Shown: positions 16,351 through 24,370 of the stretch, one piece after another
Layout of the letters: every line of letters begins with the position of its first letter
Numbering within the stretch: position 1 is the stretch's first letter
Assembly: GCF_012103215.1 (NCBI RefSeq)
Contig: NZ_JAAVNE010000019.1
Span: 1 to 64,000 of the forward strand
Direction: 5' to 3'
Source: Falsiroseomonas selenitidurans
GTDB lineage: Bacteria > Pseudomonadota > Alphaproteobacteria > Acetobacterales > Acetobacteraceae
Length of the DNA: 64,000 bases
Program-made: the position numbers and the translations under genes
Notes under the pieces: model-generated
Database searches by the model: none
What the model saw: only the letters and a program-made list of their open reading frames with translations
What the model was told of the DNA's origin: nothing

Positions 16351-17400
16351 ATGCACAAGACCATCCTCGCCATGGCGCTCGCCGCCGTGGTGGCGGGGCC
16401 ATCCATGCCGGCCTCCGCCCAGCCATCCGCCCCCACCCCGCCGCCCGTCAGCCTGCAGAGCTGGGGCAGCTTCCATGTCGGGGGGCGGGAGGTGGTGATC
16501 TCCGGCCAGCCGGTGCGGGAAGTGCTGTTCACCCCCGGCGGCGTGCCCGCCCGCGTCGATCCCAACGGCACCTACCTGATGGGCGGCATGTATGCCCAGT
16601 ACATGATCCCCGCGAATCCGCGCGGCCAGGCGCCGCTGCTGCTGTGGCACGGCGGCGGCCTGACCGGCGTGACCTGGGAGACGACGCCGGATGGCCGCGA
16701 AGGCTGGCAGAACTTCTTCCTGCGCCAGGGCTGGCCCACCTATGTCTCGGACGCGGTGGAGCGCGGCCGCGCCGGCTGGACCATGATCCCGGAGCAGACC
16801 GGCGGCCAGCCCCTGCTGCTGACGGTGGACAACCCCTTCGAGCGTTTCCGCATCGGCGCCGGCCAGGGCAGCTTCCAGCGGAATGAGGTGCTGCCGGGCA
16901 ACCAGTTCCCCGCCGAACGCGACAGCTACATGAACTTCATGCGGCAGATCGTGCCGCGCTTCACCACCACGGACGGGCTGACGCTGGAAGCCTACCTCGC
17001 CCTGCTCGACCGCGTCGGCCCCTCGGTCGTCGTCGCCCACAGCCAGGCCGGGCTGTTCGGCTGGCGCGCGGCGCAGGAACGCCCGGACAAGGTGCGCGCC
17101 CTGGTGCTGATCGAGCCCGCCGCGATCGGCGACATCGCCAAGGTGGCGGCGCTGCGCAACATCCCGGTGCTGATGGTCTATGGCGACTACATCGCCCAGG
17201 ACAGCCGCTGGCCGACCATCCGCGGCAATGGCGTGCGCTTCGCGGAGGCGGTGCGGGCGGCCGGCGGCAGCGTCGATGTGGTGGACCTGCCGGAGCGCGG
17301 CATCCGCGGCAACAGCCACATGGTCATGATGGACCGCAACAGCGACCGGGTCGCCCAGCTGGTGCAGGACTGGCTGGCCGCCAAGGGCCTGCATCGGTAA
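16351..17400 (+). CDS. Exported alpha/beta hydrolase resembling esterase 713
   Basis: A 349-residue hydrolase with a signal peptide ending at PASAQ (about residue 24). LLLWHGGGLTGVTWE and the nucleophile motif AHSQAG (Ser231) resemble the Alcaligenes esterase 713 group, in which the usual G-x-S-x-G has His in place of the first Gly. The histidine is probably His323 (GNSHMVMMD). The start follows GGGAGAGAAAACC. It would act in the periplasm or outside. The family's natural substrate is not established, so only ester hydrolysis is inferred. Confidence 0.82.
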   Translation: MHKTILAMALAAVVAGPSMPASAQPSAPTPPPVSLQSWGSFHVGGREVVISGQPVREVLFTPGGVPARVDPNGTYLMGGMYAQYMIPANPRGQAPLLLWHGGGLTGVTWETTPDGREGWQNFFLRQGWPTYVSDAVERGRAGWTMIPEQTGGQPLLLTVDNPFERFRIGAGQGSFQRNEVLPGNQFPAERDSYMNFMRQIVPRFTTTDGLTLEAYLALLDRVGPSVVVAHSQAGLFGWRAAQERPDKVRALVLIEPAAIGDIAKVAALRNIPVLMVYGDYIAQDSRWPTIRGNGVRFAEAVRAAGGSVDVVDLPERGIRGNSHMVMMDRNSDRVAQLVQDWLAAKGLHR

Positions 17401-17448
17401 TCCCGGCGCCGGTCGTCCAGGCTGGCGCCGTCCAGGCAGTCGGCAAGG

Positions 17449-17475
17449 CCCTCTCCGCCGGTCGGGCGGAGAGGG
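17449..17475. terminator. Perfect 11-bp GC hairpin between convergent genes
   Basis: Arms CCCTCTCCGCC (17449-17459) and GGCGGAGAGGG (17465-17475) flank a five-base loop, between the ends of the plus-strand esterase and the minus-strand RTX gene. A bidirectional terminator is inferred; it shares its core with the hairpins near 1.6, 25.3, 38.8 and 54.6 kb. Confidence 0.65.
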
Positions 17476-17490
17476 TGGCCCGGCGGCGCC

Positions 17491-18120
17491 TCAGCCCAGC
17501 CGGATCCGCTCCACCTCGGAAAAGCGCAGGGTCTCGCCGCCGAAGGTCACGGTGCCGCTCAGCGTCGCCGGGTTGCCCGCCGCATCCACGAAGCTGACGA
17601 TGTTGTCGCTGACCTGCATCTGCAGGCCCTGGGCGTCCAGCGCCAGCGACGCCACCAGCTGCTCCATGCTCATCCCGACGACCTGCAGCGTGTCCGTCCC
17701 GTCGCCGCCGCGGAACTCGTCATTGCCGTCGCCCGGCCCCCAGATGAAGTTGTCGCTGCCGGCGCCGCCCAGGGCAAGATCGGCCGCGCCATCGCCCGCG
17801 CCGCCATCCAGGTGGTCATTGCCGTCTTCCCCGTGCAGCTGGTCGCTGCCCGCGCCGCCGTACAGCGTGTCCTGCCCGGTGCCGCCGTAGACGAAGTCGT
17901 TCCCGGACCCGGCCTGGATGTAGTCGTTGCCGCCCTCGCTGTAGATCTGGTCGTTGCCCGCGCCGGCGGCGACCTGGTCGTTGCCGCCGCCCGCGAAGAT
18001 GACATCGGCATTCGTGCTGCCACCGAGCGTGTCGTTGCCGGCCGTGCCCTGCTGGAAGGCGCCGCCTGTCACCTTGGTGAGGGCGGATTCGTCGAGAGGC
18101 ATCATCTTGCTGTCGGCCAT
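17491..18120 (-). CDS. RTX calcium-binding-repeat protein with double-glycine leader
   Basis: A 209-residue protein built around about a dozen glycine/aspartate nonapeptides (GGxGxDxUx), for example AGAGNDQIY and YGGAGSDQL, over residues 21-140; these normally fold into a calcium-binding beta-roll outside the cell after type I secretion. The C-terminal 60 residues are non-repeat. The N-terminus MPLDESALTKVTGG fits a bacteriocin-type leader: Leu at -12 and -7, Val at -4, Gly-Gly at -2/-1 (residues 19-20). The start at 18120 has AGGAGG six bases upstream. No transporter gene is in the window. Confidence 0.85.
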   Translation of the reverse strand: MADSKMMPLDESALTKVTGGAFQQGTAGNDTLGGSTNADVIFAGGGNDQVAAGAGNDQIYSEGGNDYIQAGSGNDFVYGGTGQDTLYGGAGSDQLHGEDGNDHLDGGAGDGAADLALGGAGSDNFIWGPGDGNDEFRGGDGTDTLQVVGMSMEQLVASLALDAQGLQMQVSDNIVSFVDAAGNPATLSGTVTFGGETLRFSEVERIRLG

Positions 18121-18279
18121 GGGCATCCTCCTTCTGGTCCGCCCGCAGTAGCAGCATTGCGACAGGGGCAGGGACAAGATCCTGCCTCTGGTCCTCATAG
18201 CGCCAGCCTTGCGCCCGGCGAGGGGCGGCCGCCGCCGCGGCACACCGCTTGAACGGGCCGCCGCACCGCCGGCAATCCC

Positions 18280-18323
18280 GCCGGCGGGCGGACAACCCGT
18301 CCGGCGCTATGCCGGCGGGCGGA
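18280..18323. repeat. Two 13-bp direct repeats upstream of a small plus-strand gene
   Basis: GCCGGCGGGCGGA occurs at 18280-18292 and again at 18311-18323, 31 bases apart, in the 213-base divergent region between the RTX gene and the Pro/Gly-rich gene. The first copy is part of the perfect palindrome CCCGCCGGCGGG (18277-18288). This could be an operator, but similar GC-rich strings arise easily in this genome. Confidence 0.35.
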
Positions 18324-18333
18324 TAGGGACTCC

Positions 18334-18756
18334 ATGATGGAGATGTCAGGGGCAGGCGGCGCTGGCAACGCCGCCCTGCCGCAACCATGGCGGGACAGGC
18401 TGATGTCCCGCGCCGAAACAGCCTCTCGCGCCGGCCCGGCGCAGGAGGAGGAGGGGCCGGCCGGCCCGGCAGCCCCTGCCGGAGGCCCGGCAGACCTTGC
18501 CGGGCAGGGGGCGGTTTCTGCCGAGCGGGCGGGCCGCCCGCCCGGTCCGCCGCCGGGTGGACCACCGCCTGGACCACAGGCTGGGCCACAGCCGGCCGGC
18601 AGCCTGAGCGACGCGATGCTGGGCGTCCTGTTCGCCGCCCAGGATTCCGCCGGTGGCGCGACGCCACTGCAAGGGGAGCAGGCCGCGGATGTCGCCGGCC
18701 AGCTCAGCGCCATGCTGGAACGGGCGCTGAAGGCGTATAGCAGCAGCACCGCCTGA
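18334..18756 (+). CDS. Hypothetical Pro/Gly/Ala-rich small protein
   Basis: A 140-residue protein of unknown function. The middle is a Gly/Pro-rich linker (PPGPPPGGPPPGPQAGPQP), and the C-terminal 50 residues are predicted helical (SLSDAMLGVLFAAQDS, VAGQLSAMLERALKAY). A similar SLSxxxLxxLLxAQ segment appears in many alphaproteobacterial hypothetical proteins, which supports it being real. There is no signal peptide. The start may be the first of several ATGs at 18334-18343; AGGGA lies just upstream. It is divergent from the RTX gene. Confidence 0.5.
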   Translation: MMEMSGAGGAGNAALPQPWRDRLMSRAETASRAGPAQEEEGPAGPAAPAGGPADLAGQGAVSAERAGRPPGPPPGGPPPGPQAGPQPAGSLSDAMLGVLFAAQDSAGGATPLQGEQAADVAGQLSAMLERALKAYSSSTA

Positions 18757-18805
18757 CCGCGTGCGGCGGCGCATCCATGGGCGCGCAACGGCGCGCGACA
18801 GGATG

Positions 18806-19777
18806 TCAGCCCCGCGGCGCCGCCGCCCGCAACAGCCGGTCCTGCACCGCCTCGCCCAGCCCCTCCGCGGGCACGTCCATCGCCGCGATGCCGCGCAGCC
18901 CCAGCCGCCGGCCCGCCGCATCCAGCCAGCGCAGGCCGGCAAACAGCCGCGCCGCCGCTTCCGCCACATCCCCCGCAGGCGAGAGGTTCCACAGCGCCCC
19001 CGCGCCCGGCAGCGGTCGCGGCCCGAAGGCCAGCAGCGCCTCATCCGCCCGCACCGCCTGCGCCGCCAGCCGCAGCGGCAGGTCGGGCGCGTAGTGGGAC
19101 AGCATCATCCCGGGGCTGCGCAGGCTTTGCGTCGCCGCCGCGGCAGCCAGCGGCACCGGCCGGCCGAGGCGGCCGACAACCGCCTCGATCGCCGCCGCCG
19201 GCACGCCGCCCGGGCGCAGCAGCACGGCCCCCGGCCCGGTCAGGTCCAGCACCGTGCTCTCCACCCCCACCGGGCAGTCGCCACCCTCCAGCACCGCCGC
19301 GATCCGACCTTCCAGCCCCGCCAGCACATGCGCCGCGCTGGTCGGGCTCACCTGCCCCGATCGGTTGGCGGAAGGGCCGGCGATGGGCCGGCCGGCCAGG
19401 CCCAGCATCGCCAGCGTGCGCGGATGCGCCGGCACCCGCACCGCAAGCGTATCCAGCCCCGCGCCTGCCAGCAGATTCACCCGGCATTCCGGCCGGCGCG
19501 GCAGCACCAGCGTCAGCGGCCCCGGCCAGAACCGCTCTGCCAGCGCCTGCGCCCGCGCATCCGCCACCACCTCGGCGAAGGCGGAATCGGCACTCGCGAA
19601 GTGGCAGATCAGCGGGTTGAAATGCGGCCGCCCCTTGGCCGCGAACACGGCAGCCACCGCCGCGCCGTTCCAGGCATCGGCGCCCAGGCCGTAGACCGTT
19701 TCGCTGGGGAAGGCGACCAGCGCGCCATCGCGCAGCAGCGCCGCGGCTTCCGCCGGATCATCGAGCAGCCGGGTCAT
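18806..19777 (-). CDS. tsaC: L-threonylcarbamoyladenylate synthase (Sua5/TsaC)
   Basis: A 323-residue enzyme that makes threonylcarbamoyl-AMP from threonine, bicarbonate and ATP, the first step of t6A modification of ANN-decoding tRNAs. The YrdC domain covers about residues 1-200, with ETVYGLGADA, AAKGRPHFNPL and SANRSGQVSPT. The extra C-terminal Sua5 domain (after about 225, following SPGMMLSHYAPD) makes it the long Sua5 form. The start overlaps the cysQ stop as ATGA, so they form an operon. Confidence 0.92.
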   Translation of the reverse strand: MTRLLDDPAEAAALLRDGALVAFPSETVYGLGADAWNGAAVAAVFAAKGRPHFNPLICHFASADSAFAEVVADARAQALAERFWPGPLTLVLPRRPECRVNLLAGAGLDTLAVRVPAHPRTLAMLGLAGRPIAGPSANRSGQVSPTSAAHVLAGLEGRIAAVLEGGDCPVGVESTVLDLTGPGAVLLRPGGVPAAAIEAVVGRLGRPVPLAAAAATQSLRSPGMMLSHYAPDLPLRLAAQAVRADEALLAFGPRPLPGAGALWNLSPAGDVAEAAARLFAGLRWLDAAGRRLGLRGIAAMDVPAEGLGEAVQDRLLRAAAPRG

Positions 19778-20535
19778 GCGCGCCCCGTCGCCAGGAAGCC
19801 CGGGTTGCGCCAGCCCGCCTTGCCGTAGCGCAGCGGCGCGCCCTCCCAATCCGCCATCGCGCCGCCGGCCGCCCGCAGCACCGCCTCCGGCGCCGCGGTG
19901 TCCCATTCCATGGTCGGGCCGCGGCTCGGATAGAGATCCGCCGCGCCCTCCGCCACCCGGCACAGCTTCTCCGCCGAGCCCAGCGACACCACCCGCGCCA
20001 CGCCGCGCGCGGCCAGGAAATCGCCGATGCGCGGGTCCCGGTCATGCTGCCGGCTGACCATCGCCACCGCGCCCGAGGCCGGCACCGGCCGCACCGCGAT
20101 CGGCCGGCGACCGGCGGCATCGGATTTCCAGGCACCGCGGCCGACGATTCCGGCAAAGACCTCGCCATGCGCCGGCAGCGCCACCGCCCCCAGCACAGGC
20201 CGGCCCTCCGCCACCAGGCCGATATTGACCGCGAAGCTGTCATGCCCCGCGGCGAAGTCGCGCGTGCCGTCCAGCGGGTCCACCAGCCAGAACATCCCGG
20301 CCGGCACCGCGAGGGCACCAGCCTCATGCGCTTCCTCCGCCACCACGGGAATGGCGGGCGCCGCCTGGCGCAGCCCCTCGACGATCAGCGCCTCCGCCAC
20401 CCGGTCGGCCACCGTCACCGGCGAATGGTCGCGCTTGCGCTCCACCACGAAGCCGGCCGCGCGCACGGCGAGGATCGCCGCCGCCGCCGCCCCTGCCAGC
20501 CGCTCCGCCAGCGCCATCAGCGCATCCTGGTCCAT
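19774..20535 (-). CDS. cysQ: 3'(2'),5'-bisphosphate nucleotidase CysQ
   Basis: A 253-residue Mg-dependent, lithium-sensitive-type phosphatase of the inositol monophosphatase fold, which recycles the 3'-phosphoadenosine 5'-phosphate left by sulfate assimilation. The metal-binding motifs are VAEEAHE, DPLDGTRDF and WDTAAPEAVLRAAGG, in order. The start ATG at 20535 follows a weak ribosome site. It overlaps tsaC by four bases. A general inositol-phosphatase activity is a less likely alternative. Confidence 0.88.
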   Translation of the reverse strand: MDQDALMALAERLAGAAAAAILAVRAAGFVVERKRDHSPVTVADRVAEALIVEGLRQAAPAIPVVAEEAHEAGALAVPAGMFWLVDPLDGTRDFAAGHDSFAVNIGLVAEGRPVLGAVALPAHGEVFAGIVGRGAWKSDAAGRRPIAVRPVPASGAVAMVSRQHDRDPRIGDFLAARGVARVVSLGSAEKLCRVAEGAADLYPSRGPTMEWDTAAPEAVLRAAGGAMADWEGAPLRYGKAGWRNPGFLATGRA

Positions 20536-20660
20536 GCCCCGGGCATAGCGTCTGCACCCCCGGGAGGCGAGGCCCCCGGCCGCGCCGGGCGCGCCGCAGT
20601 TGCGGCGCCGGCCATCGCGGGTGATAGGCTGGCAGGCCAGCAACACGGATCACGCGCCCC

Positions 20661-22160
20661 ATGCCCGACATCGCCTTCGTGAAGCCCGCCCTGCCGCGCA
20701 ACGGCACGCTGGTCCTGCCGCTTCCCGAAGCCGATTCGCCCTGGGCCGGCCTGTTCGCCGAGGCCGATGCCGCGACCGGCGGCGCCCTGGCCCGGGCACT
20801 GGAGGCGGCGGGCTTCAAGGGCCGCAAGGGCCAGGCCACCACGCTTTGGGCGCCCGGCGGCGGCTTCACCAAGATCGTCGCGATCGGCCTCGGCAAGCCC
20901 GTCGACCTCACCGCGCTCGCCGCCGAGGCCGCCGGCGGCGCCATGATCCCCACCTTGGCGCAGGACCGCGAAGCCACCGTCGCCGCCGATACCCTGGCCC
21001 CGGCGCTGGTCGCCTCCCTCGCCATGGGCGCCCTGCTGCGCGCCTGGCGCTTCGACCGCTACCGGACGAAGGAAAAGGAGGAAGACAAGCCGAAGCTGGA
21101 ACGCCTGGCCTTCGCCACCGCCGAGCCGACCGCCGCCAAGCAGGCCTTCGCGCCGCTGCGCGCCATCGCCGACGGCGTCTTCCTGACCCGCGAACTGGTC
21201 AGCGAGCCGGCCAACATCCTGCACCCCGCCGAATTCGCCGAACGCTGCCGGGGGCTGGAAAAGCTGGGGGTGGAGGTGGAAGTCCTCGGCCCGAAGGAAA
21301 TGAAGCGGCTGGGCTTCGGCGCCCTGCTCGGCGTCGCCCAGGGCAGCGCCCAGGAACCGCGCATGGTGGTGCTGCAGTGGAAGGGCGCGCCGAAGCCGCG
21401 CAAGGGCGAAGCGGCGCGCAAGCCGCTGGCCTTCATCGGCAAGGGCGTCACCTTCGACACCGGCGGCATCTCCATCAAGCCGGCCGGCGGCATGGAGGAC
21501 ATGAAATGGGACATGGCCGGCGCCGGCACCGTCGCCGGGCTGATGGCGGCGCTGGCCGGGCGCCGCGCCAAGGTGGATGCCATCGGCCTGCTCGGCCTGG
21601 TGGAGAACATGCCCTCCGCCACCGCCCAGCGCCCCGGCGACGTGGTGAAGACCTATTCCGGCCAGACCGTCGAGGTGATCAACACCGACGCCGAAGGCCG
21701 CCTCGTCCTCGCCGACCTGCTCTGGTACTGCCAGGAACGCTTCGAACCGCGCTGCATGATCGACCTGGCGACGCTGACCGGCGCCATCATCGTGGCGCTC
21801 GGCCACGAACATGCCGGCCTCTTCGCCAATGACGAGGACCTGGCGCAGCGCATCCTCGCCGCCGGCCAGATGGTCGGCGAGGCCGCCTGGCGCATGCCGC
21901 TCGGCGACGCCTACGACAAGGCGCTGCGCTCCGAGATCGCGGACATGAAGAATGTCGGCGGCCGCCCCGGCGGCGCCGTCACCGCCGCGCAGTTCATCCA
22001 GCGCTTCGTCAACATCAAGAACGGGCCCATGCCCTGGGCCCACCTCGACATCGCCGGCACGGCCTGGACCAGCAAGGACCACCCCACGATCCCGAAGGGC
22101 GCCACCGCCTGGGGCGTTCGCCTGCTCGACCGGCTGGTGGCGGATTGGGACGAGGCCTGA
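20661..22160 (+). CDS. pepA: Leucyl aminopeptidase (M17), PepA
   Basis: A 499-residue cytosolic dizinc aminopeptidase that removes N-terminal residues from peptides and, in some species, also binds DNA. The catalytic domain shows FIGKGVTFDTGGISIKPAGG with the active-site Lys, and the family signature NTDAEGRLVLAD with the catalytic Arg. The N-terminal domain is the usual regulatory one. Length matches the family. It is followed after 253 bases by a second M17 gene, so the region carries a tandem pair. Confidence 0.95.
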   Translation: MPDIAFVKPALPRNGTLVLPLPEADSPWAGLFAEADAATGGALARALEAAGFKGRKGQATTLWAPGGGFTKIVAIGLGKPVDLTALAAEAAGGAMIPTLAQDREATVAADTLAPALVASLAMGALLRAWRFDRYRTKEKEEDKPKLERLAFATAEPTAAKQAFAPLRAIADGVFLTRELVSEPANILHPAEFAERCRGLEKLGVEVEVLGPKEMKRLGFGALLGVAQGSAQEPRMVVLQWKGAPKPRKGEAARKPLAFIGKGVTFDTGGISIKPAGGMEDMKWDMAGAGTVAGLMAALAGRRAKVDAIGLLGLVENMPSATAQRPGDVVKTYSGQTVEVINTDAEGRLVLADLLWYCQERFEPRCMIDLATLTGAIIVALGHEHAGLFANDEDLAQRILAAGQMVGEAAWRMPLGDAYDKALRSEIADMKNVGGRPGGAVTAAQFIQRFVNIKNGPMPWAHLDIAGTAWTSKDHPTIPKGATAWGVRLLDRLVADWDEA

Positions 22161-22183
22161 GCATGAAGGTGGCGCGGGTGGCT

Positions 22184-22237
22184 TGCAGGGGGACGCTGTC
22201 CCCCTGCACCCCCTGCCAAAGGGCGGCGGCCCTTTGG
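22184..22237. repeat. Two adjacent perfect hairpins after pepA
   Basis: The first hairpin has 11-base arms TGCAGGGGGAC (22184-22194) and GTCCCCCTGCA (22198-22208) around a three-base loop. The second has arms CCAAAGGGC (22216-22224) and GCCCTTTGG (22229-22237) around four bases. They start 23 bases after the pepA stop. This composite resembles palindromic units that I associate with intergenic spaces of related genomes; termination or mRNA stabilisation is inferred. Confidence 0.6.
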
Positions 22238-22247
22238 AAACCCGGTC

Positions 22248-22324
22248 AGGGGCGGGAGGGAGGAGGGGCACCGCGCGCGCGCTGGTCCGGCGGTGCGGCT
22301 ATGCCCCTCCTCCCTCCCACCCCT
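22248..22324. repeat. Long inverted repeat (23-bp arms, one mismatch)
   Basis: Arm 22248-22270 and arm 22302-22324 are complementary over 23 positions with a single mismatch; the inner 17 are perfect (GGGAGGGAGGAGGGGCA against its complement). The 31-base loop is GC alternating. It lies between the two M17 peptidase genes, 90 bases before the second start. Could act as a strong terminator for pepA, or be a mobile palindromic unit. Confidence 0.65.
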
Positions 22325-22413
22325 CAATGCCTGGGTTCCGCGGGCCCGCTGGCCCTTGGCGGGAGGGTGCGGGCAGGGCGGCGCCCTCCCGGCGGGCCAC
22401 TCGCACCCCCCCC

Positions 22414-23844
22414 ATGCTGAAGCCACGCTTCAAGCGCCCCCCGGCCGATCCGGCGCTGCCCCAGGTCTGGCCGGTGCCGGGTGAGGTGCCGGAGGTCTGG
22501 CGCGGGGTGGCGGAGGCGGCCGGGTTCCGGGCGCGGCCAGCGGAGGTGTTGCGGCTGGGGCCGGACCGGCTGCTGGTGGGGCTCGGCGTGCCGGAGGAGG
22601 CCGGGGCGGCGGCCGTGGCGGCGCTGGGGTCGGGCCCGGGCGCTGTGCCGCATGTGGTGGTGATGGCGGAGGGTCTGGCGCCGGCGGTGGTGGCGGGGTT
22701 CATCGCCGGCATGGCGCTGCGCGCCTGGCGGTTCGACGCGCATCGCACCCAGGGTGTGGCGCCGGGGCTGGAGCGGGTGACGCTGCTGGTGGCGGATCCG
22801 GCGGCCTGCCGTGCGGCCTGGGCAATGGCGGAGCCGGCGGTCCGCGGCTGCCTGTTCGCCCGTGACCTGGTGGCGGAGCCGGCGAACCACCTGACGACGC
22901 GCAACTTCGCCAGGCGGCTGGAGGGCCTGGCCGAGTTCGGCATCCATGTCGATGTGCTGGGCCGCAAGCGCCTGGCGCGGGCGGGGTATGGGGCGCTGCT
23001 GGCGGTGGGTGGCGGGGCGGCGCATCCGCCGCGGCTGGCGGTGCTGCGCTGGCGCGGCAGTTTCGATGCGCCGCCGGTGGTCTTCGTCGGCAAGGGGCTG
23101 GTGTTCGACACCGGCGGCATCTCGATCAAGCCGGCCAAGGGCATGGAGGCGATGCGCGCGGACATGGCGGGCGCGGCGGCCTGTGCCGGGGCACTGCTGG
23201 CGCTGGCGCTGCGGGGCTCGCCGGCGCCGGCGGCGGCGGTGCTGGCGATTGCCGAGAATGCCACGGGGGCGGACTCCTATCGTCCGGGCGATGTGCTGCG
23301 CACCGGCTCGGGCCGCACGGTGGAGGTGGTGGACACGGATGCGGAGGGGCGGCTGGTGCTGGCCGATGCGCTGCACCATGCGGTGCGGGTGTTGCGGCCG
23401 CGGGCGGTGGTGGATGCGGCGACGCTGACGGGCGCGATCGTCACCGCGCTCGGGCATCACCGGGCCGGGCTGTTCGGCCGCGATGCGGCGCTGCTGGCCG
23501 CCGTGGCCGCGGCGGGGGAGGCGGTGGGCGAGCGGGTCTGGCCGATGCCGATCGGCGCCGCCCATCGGGCGGACCTGGCCTCCGACATCGCCGACATCCG
23601 GCAATGCGTGCCGGCCGGCACCGGGCGGCTGCAGCCGGATGCCAGCCATGCCGCGGCCTTCCTGGCGGAATTCGTGCCGGAGGCGGTGCCCTGGGCGCAT
23701 CTGGACATTGCCGGCGTGGACACGCAGGCGCGGCCGCATGCGCTGGGTCCGGCCGGGGCCACCGGTTTCGGCGCGAGGCTGCTGGACCGGCTGGTGGCGA
23801 CCCAGTTCGAGGAACCGCCGGAGCCGCCGGCGGGGCGCGCCTGA
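22414..23844 (+). CDS. Second M17 leucyl-aminopeptidase family protein
   Basis: A 476-residue paralogue of the adjacent PepA. The catalytic elements are kept: FVGKGLVFDTGGISIKPAKG and DTDAEGRLVLAD. The N-terminal domain is shorter and diverged, and the C-terminal part (DIADIRQCVPAGTGRLQP) differs from the upstream copy. It is followed by holC with a TGATG overlap. In many alphaproteobacteria a pepA gene precedes holC; here this diverged copy occupies that position. Substrate range unknown. Confidence 0.9.
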   Translation: MLKPRFKRPPADPALPQVWPVPGEVPEVWRGVAEAAGFRARPAEVLRLGPDRLLVGLGVPEEAGAAAVAALGSGPGAVPHVVVMAEGLAPAVVAGFIAGMALRAWRFDAHRTQGVAPGLERVTLLVADPAACRAAWAMAEPAVRGCLFARDLVAEPANHLTTRNFARRLEGLAEFGIHVDVLGRKRLARAGYGALLAVGGGAAHPPRLAVLRWRGSFDAPPVVFVGKGLVFDTGGISIKPAKGMEAMRADMAGAAACAGALLALALRGSPAPAAAVLAIAENATGADSYRPGDVLRTGSGRTVEVVDTDAEGRLVLADALHHAVRVLRPRAVVDAATLTGAIVTALGHHRAGLFGRDAALLAAVAAAGEAVGERVWPMPIGAAHRADLASDIADIRQCVPAGTGRLQPDASHAAAFLAEFVPEAVPWAHLDIAGVDTQARPHALGPAGATGFGARLLDRLVATQFEEPPEPPAGRA

Positions 23845-24302
23845 TGGCGGAATACGGCTTCTACCACCTGACGCGCACGCCGCTGGAACAGGCGCTGCCG
23901 AAGCTGCTGGGCCGGGTGCTGGCCGGCGGCGGCAGGGCGATGGTGCGGGTGGCGGAGCCGGCGCGGCTGGAGGCGCTGGATGCCGCGCTGTGGACCTGCC
24001 CGGACCCGGACTGGCTGCCGCATGGCACGCCGCGCAGCGGCCACGCCGCCCTGCAGCCGATCTGGCTGACCACGGAGGATGCCGGGCCGGAGGGCGCGCC
24101 GAACGGGGCGCGCTTCCTGTTCCTGCTGGAGAACACGCAGAGCGCACAGCTGGCGGCCTTCGACCGCGTGCTGGACCTTTTCGATGGCGGCGACGCCGAG
24201 GCCGTGGCGAAGGCGCGGGAGCGCTGGCGCCAGGCGAAGGCCGCCGGCCATGCCCTGACCTATTGGCAACAGGGCGCGCGGGGTTGGGAGAAGAAGGCCT
24301 GA
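23844..24302 (+). CDS. holC: DNA polymerase III subunit chi (HolC)
   Basis: A 152-residue clamp-loader accessory subunit that links the polymerase III holoenzyme to single-strand-binding protein. The opening EYGFYHLTRTPLEQALPKLL and the internal FLFLLENTQSAQLAAFDRVLDLFDGGD are family hallmarks; the C-terminus is WRQAKAAGHALTYWQQ. Its start overlaps the stop of the preceding peptidase gene (TGATG), so it is translated as part of that operon. Confidence 0.9.
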   Translation: MAEYGFYHLTRTPLEQALPKLLGRVLAGGGRAMVRVAEPARLEALDAALWTCPDPDWLPHGTPRSGHAALQPIWLTTEDAGPEGAPNGARFLFLLENTQSAQLAAFDRVLDLFDGGDAEAVAKARERWRQAKAAGHALTYWQQGARGWEKKA

Positions 24303-24370
24303 CGGGGAAAATCCTTGCCGTGTGCGGATAATGTTCCTATTGTGTTCGGGTCCTGCGGAGGAACCGGACA

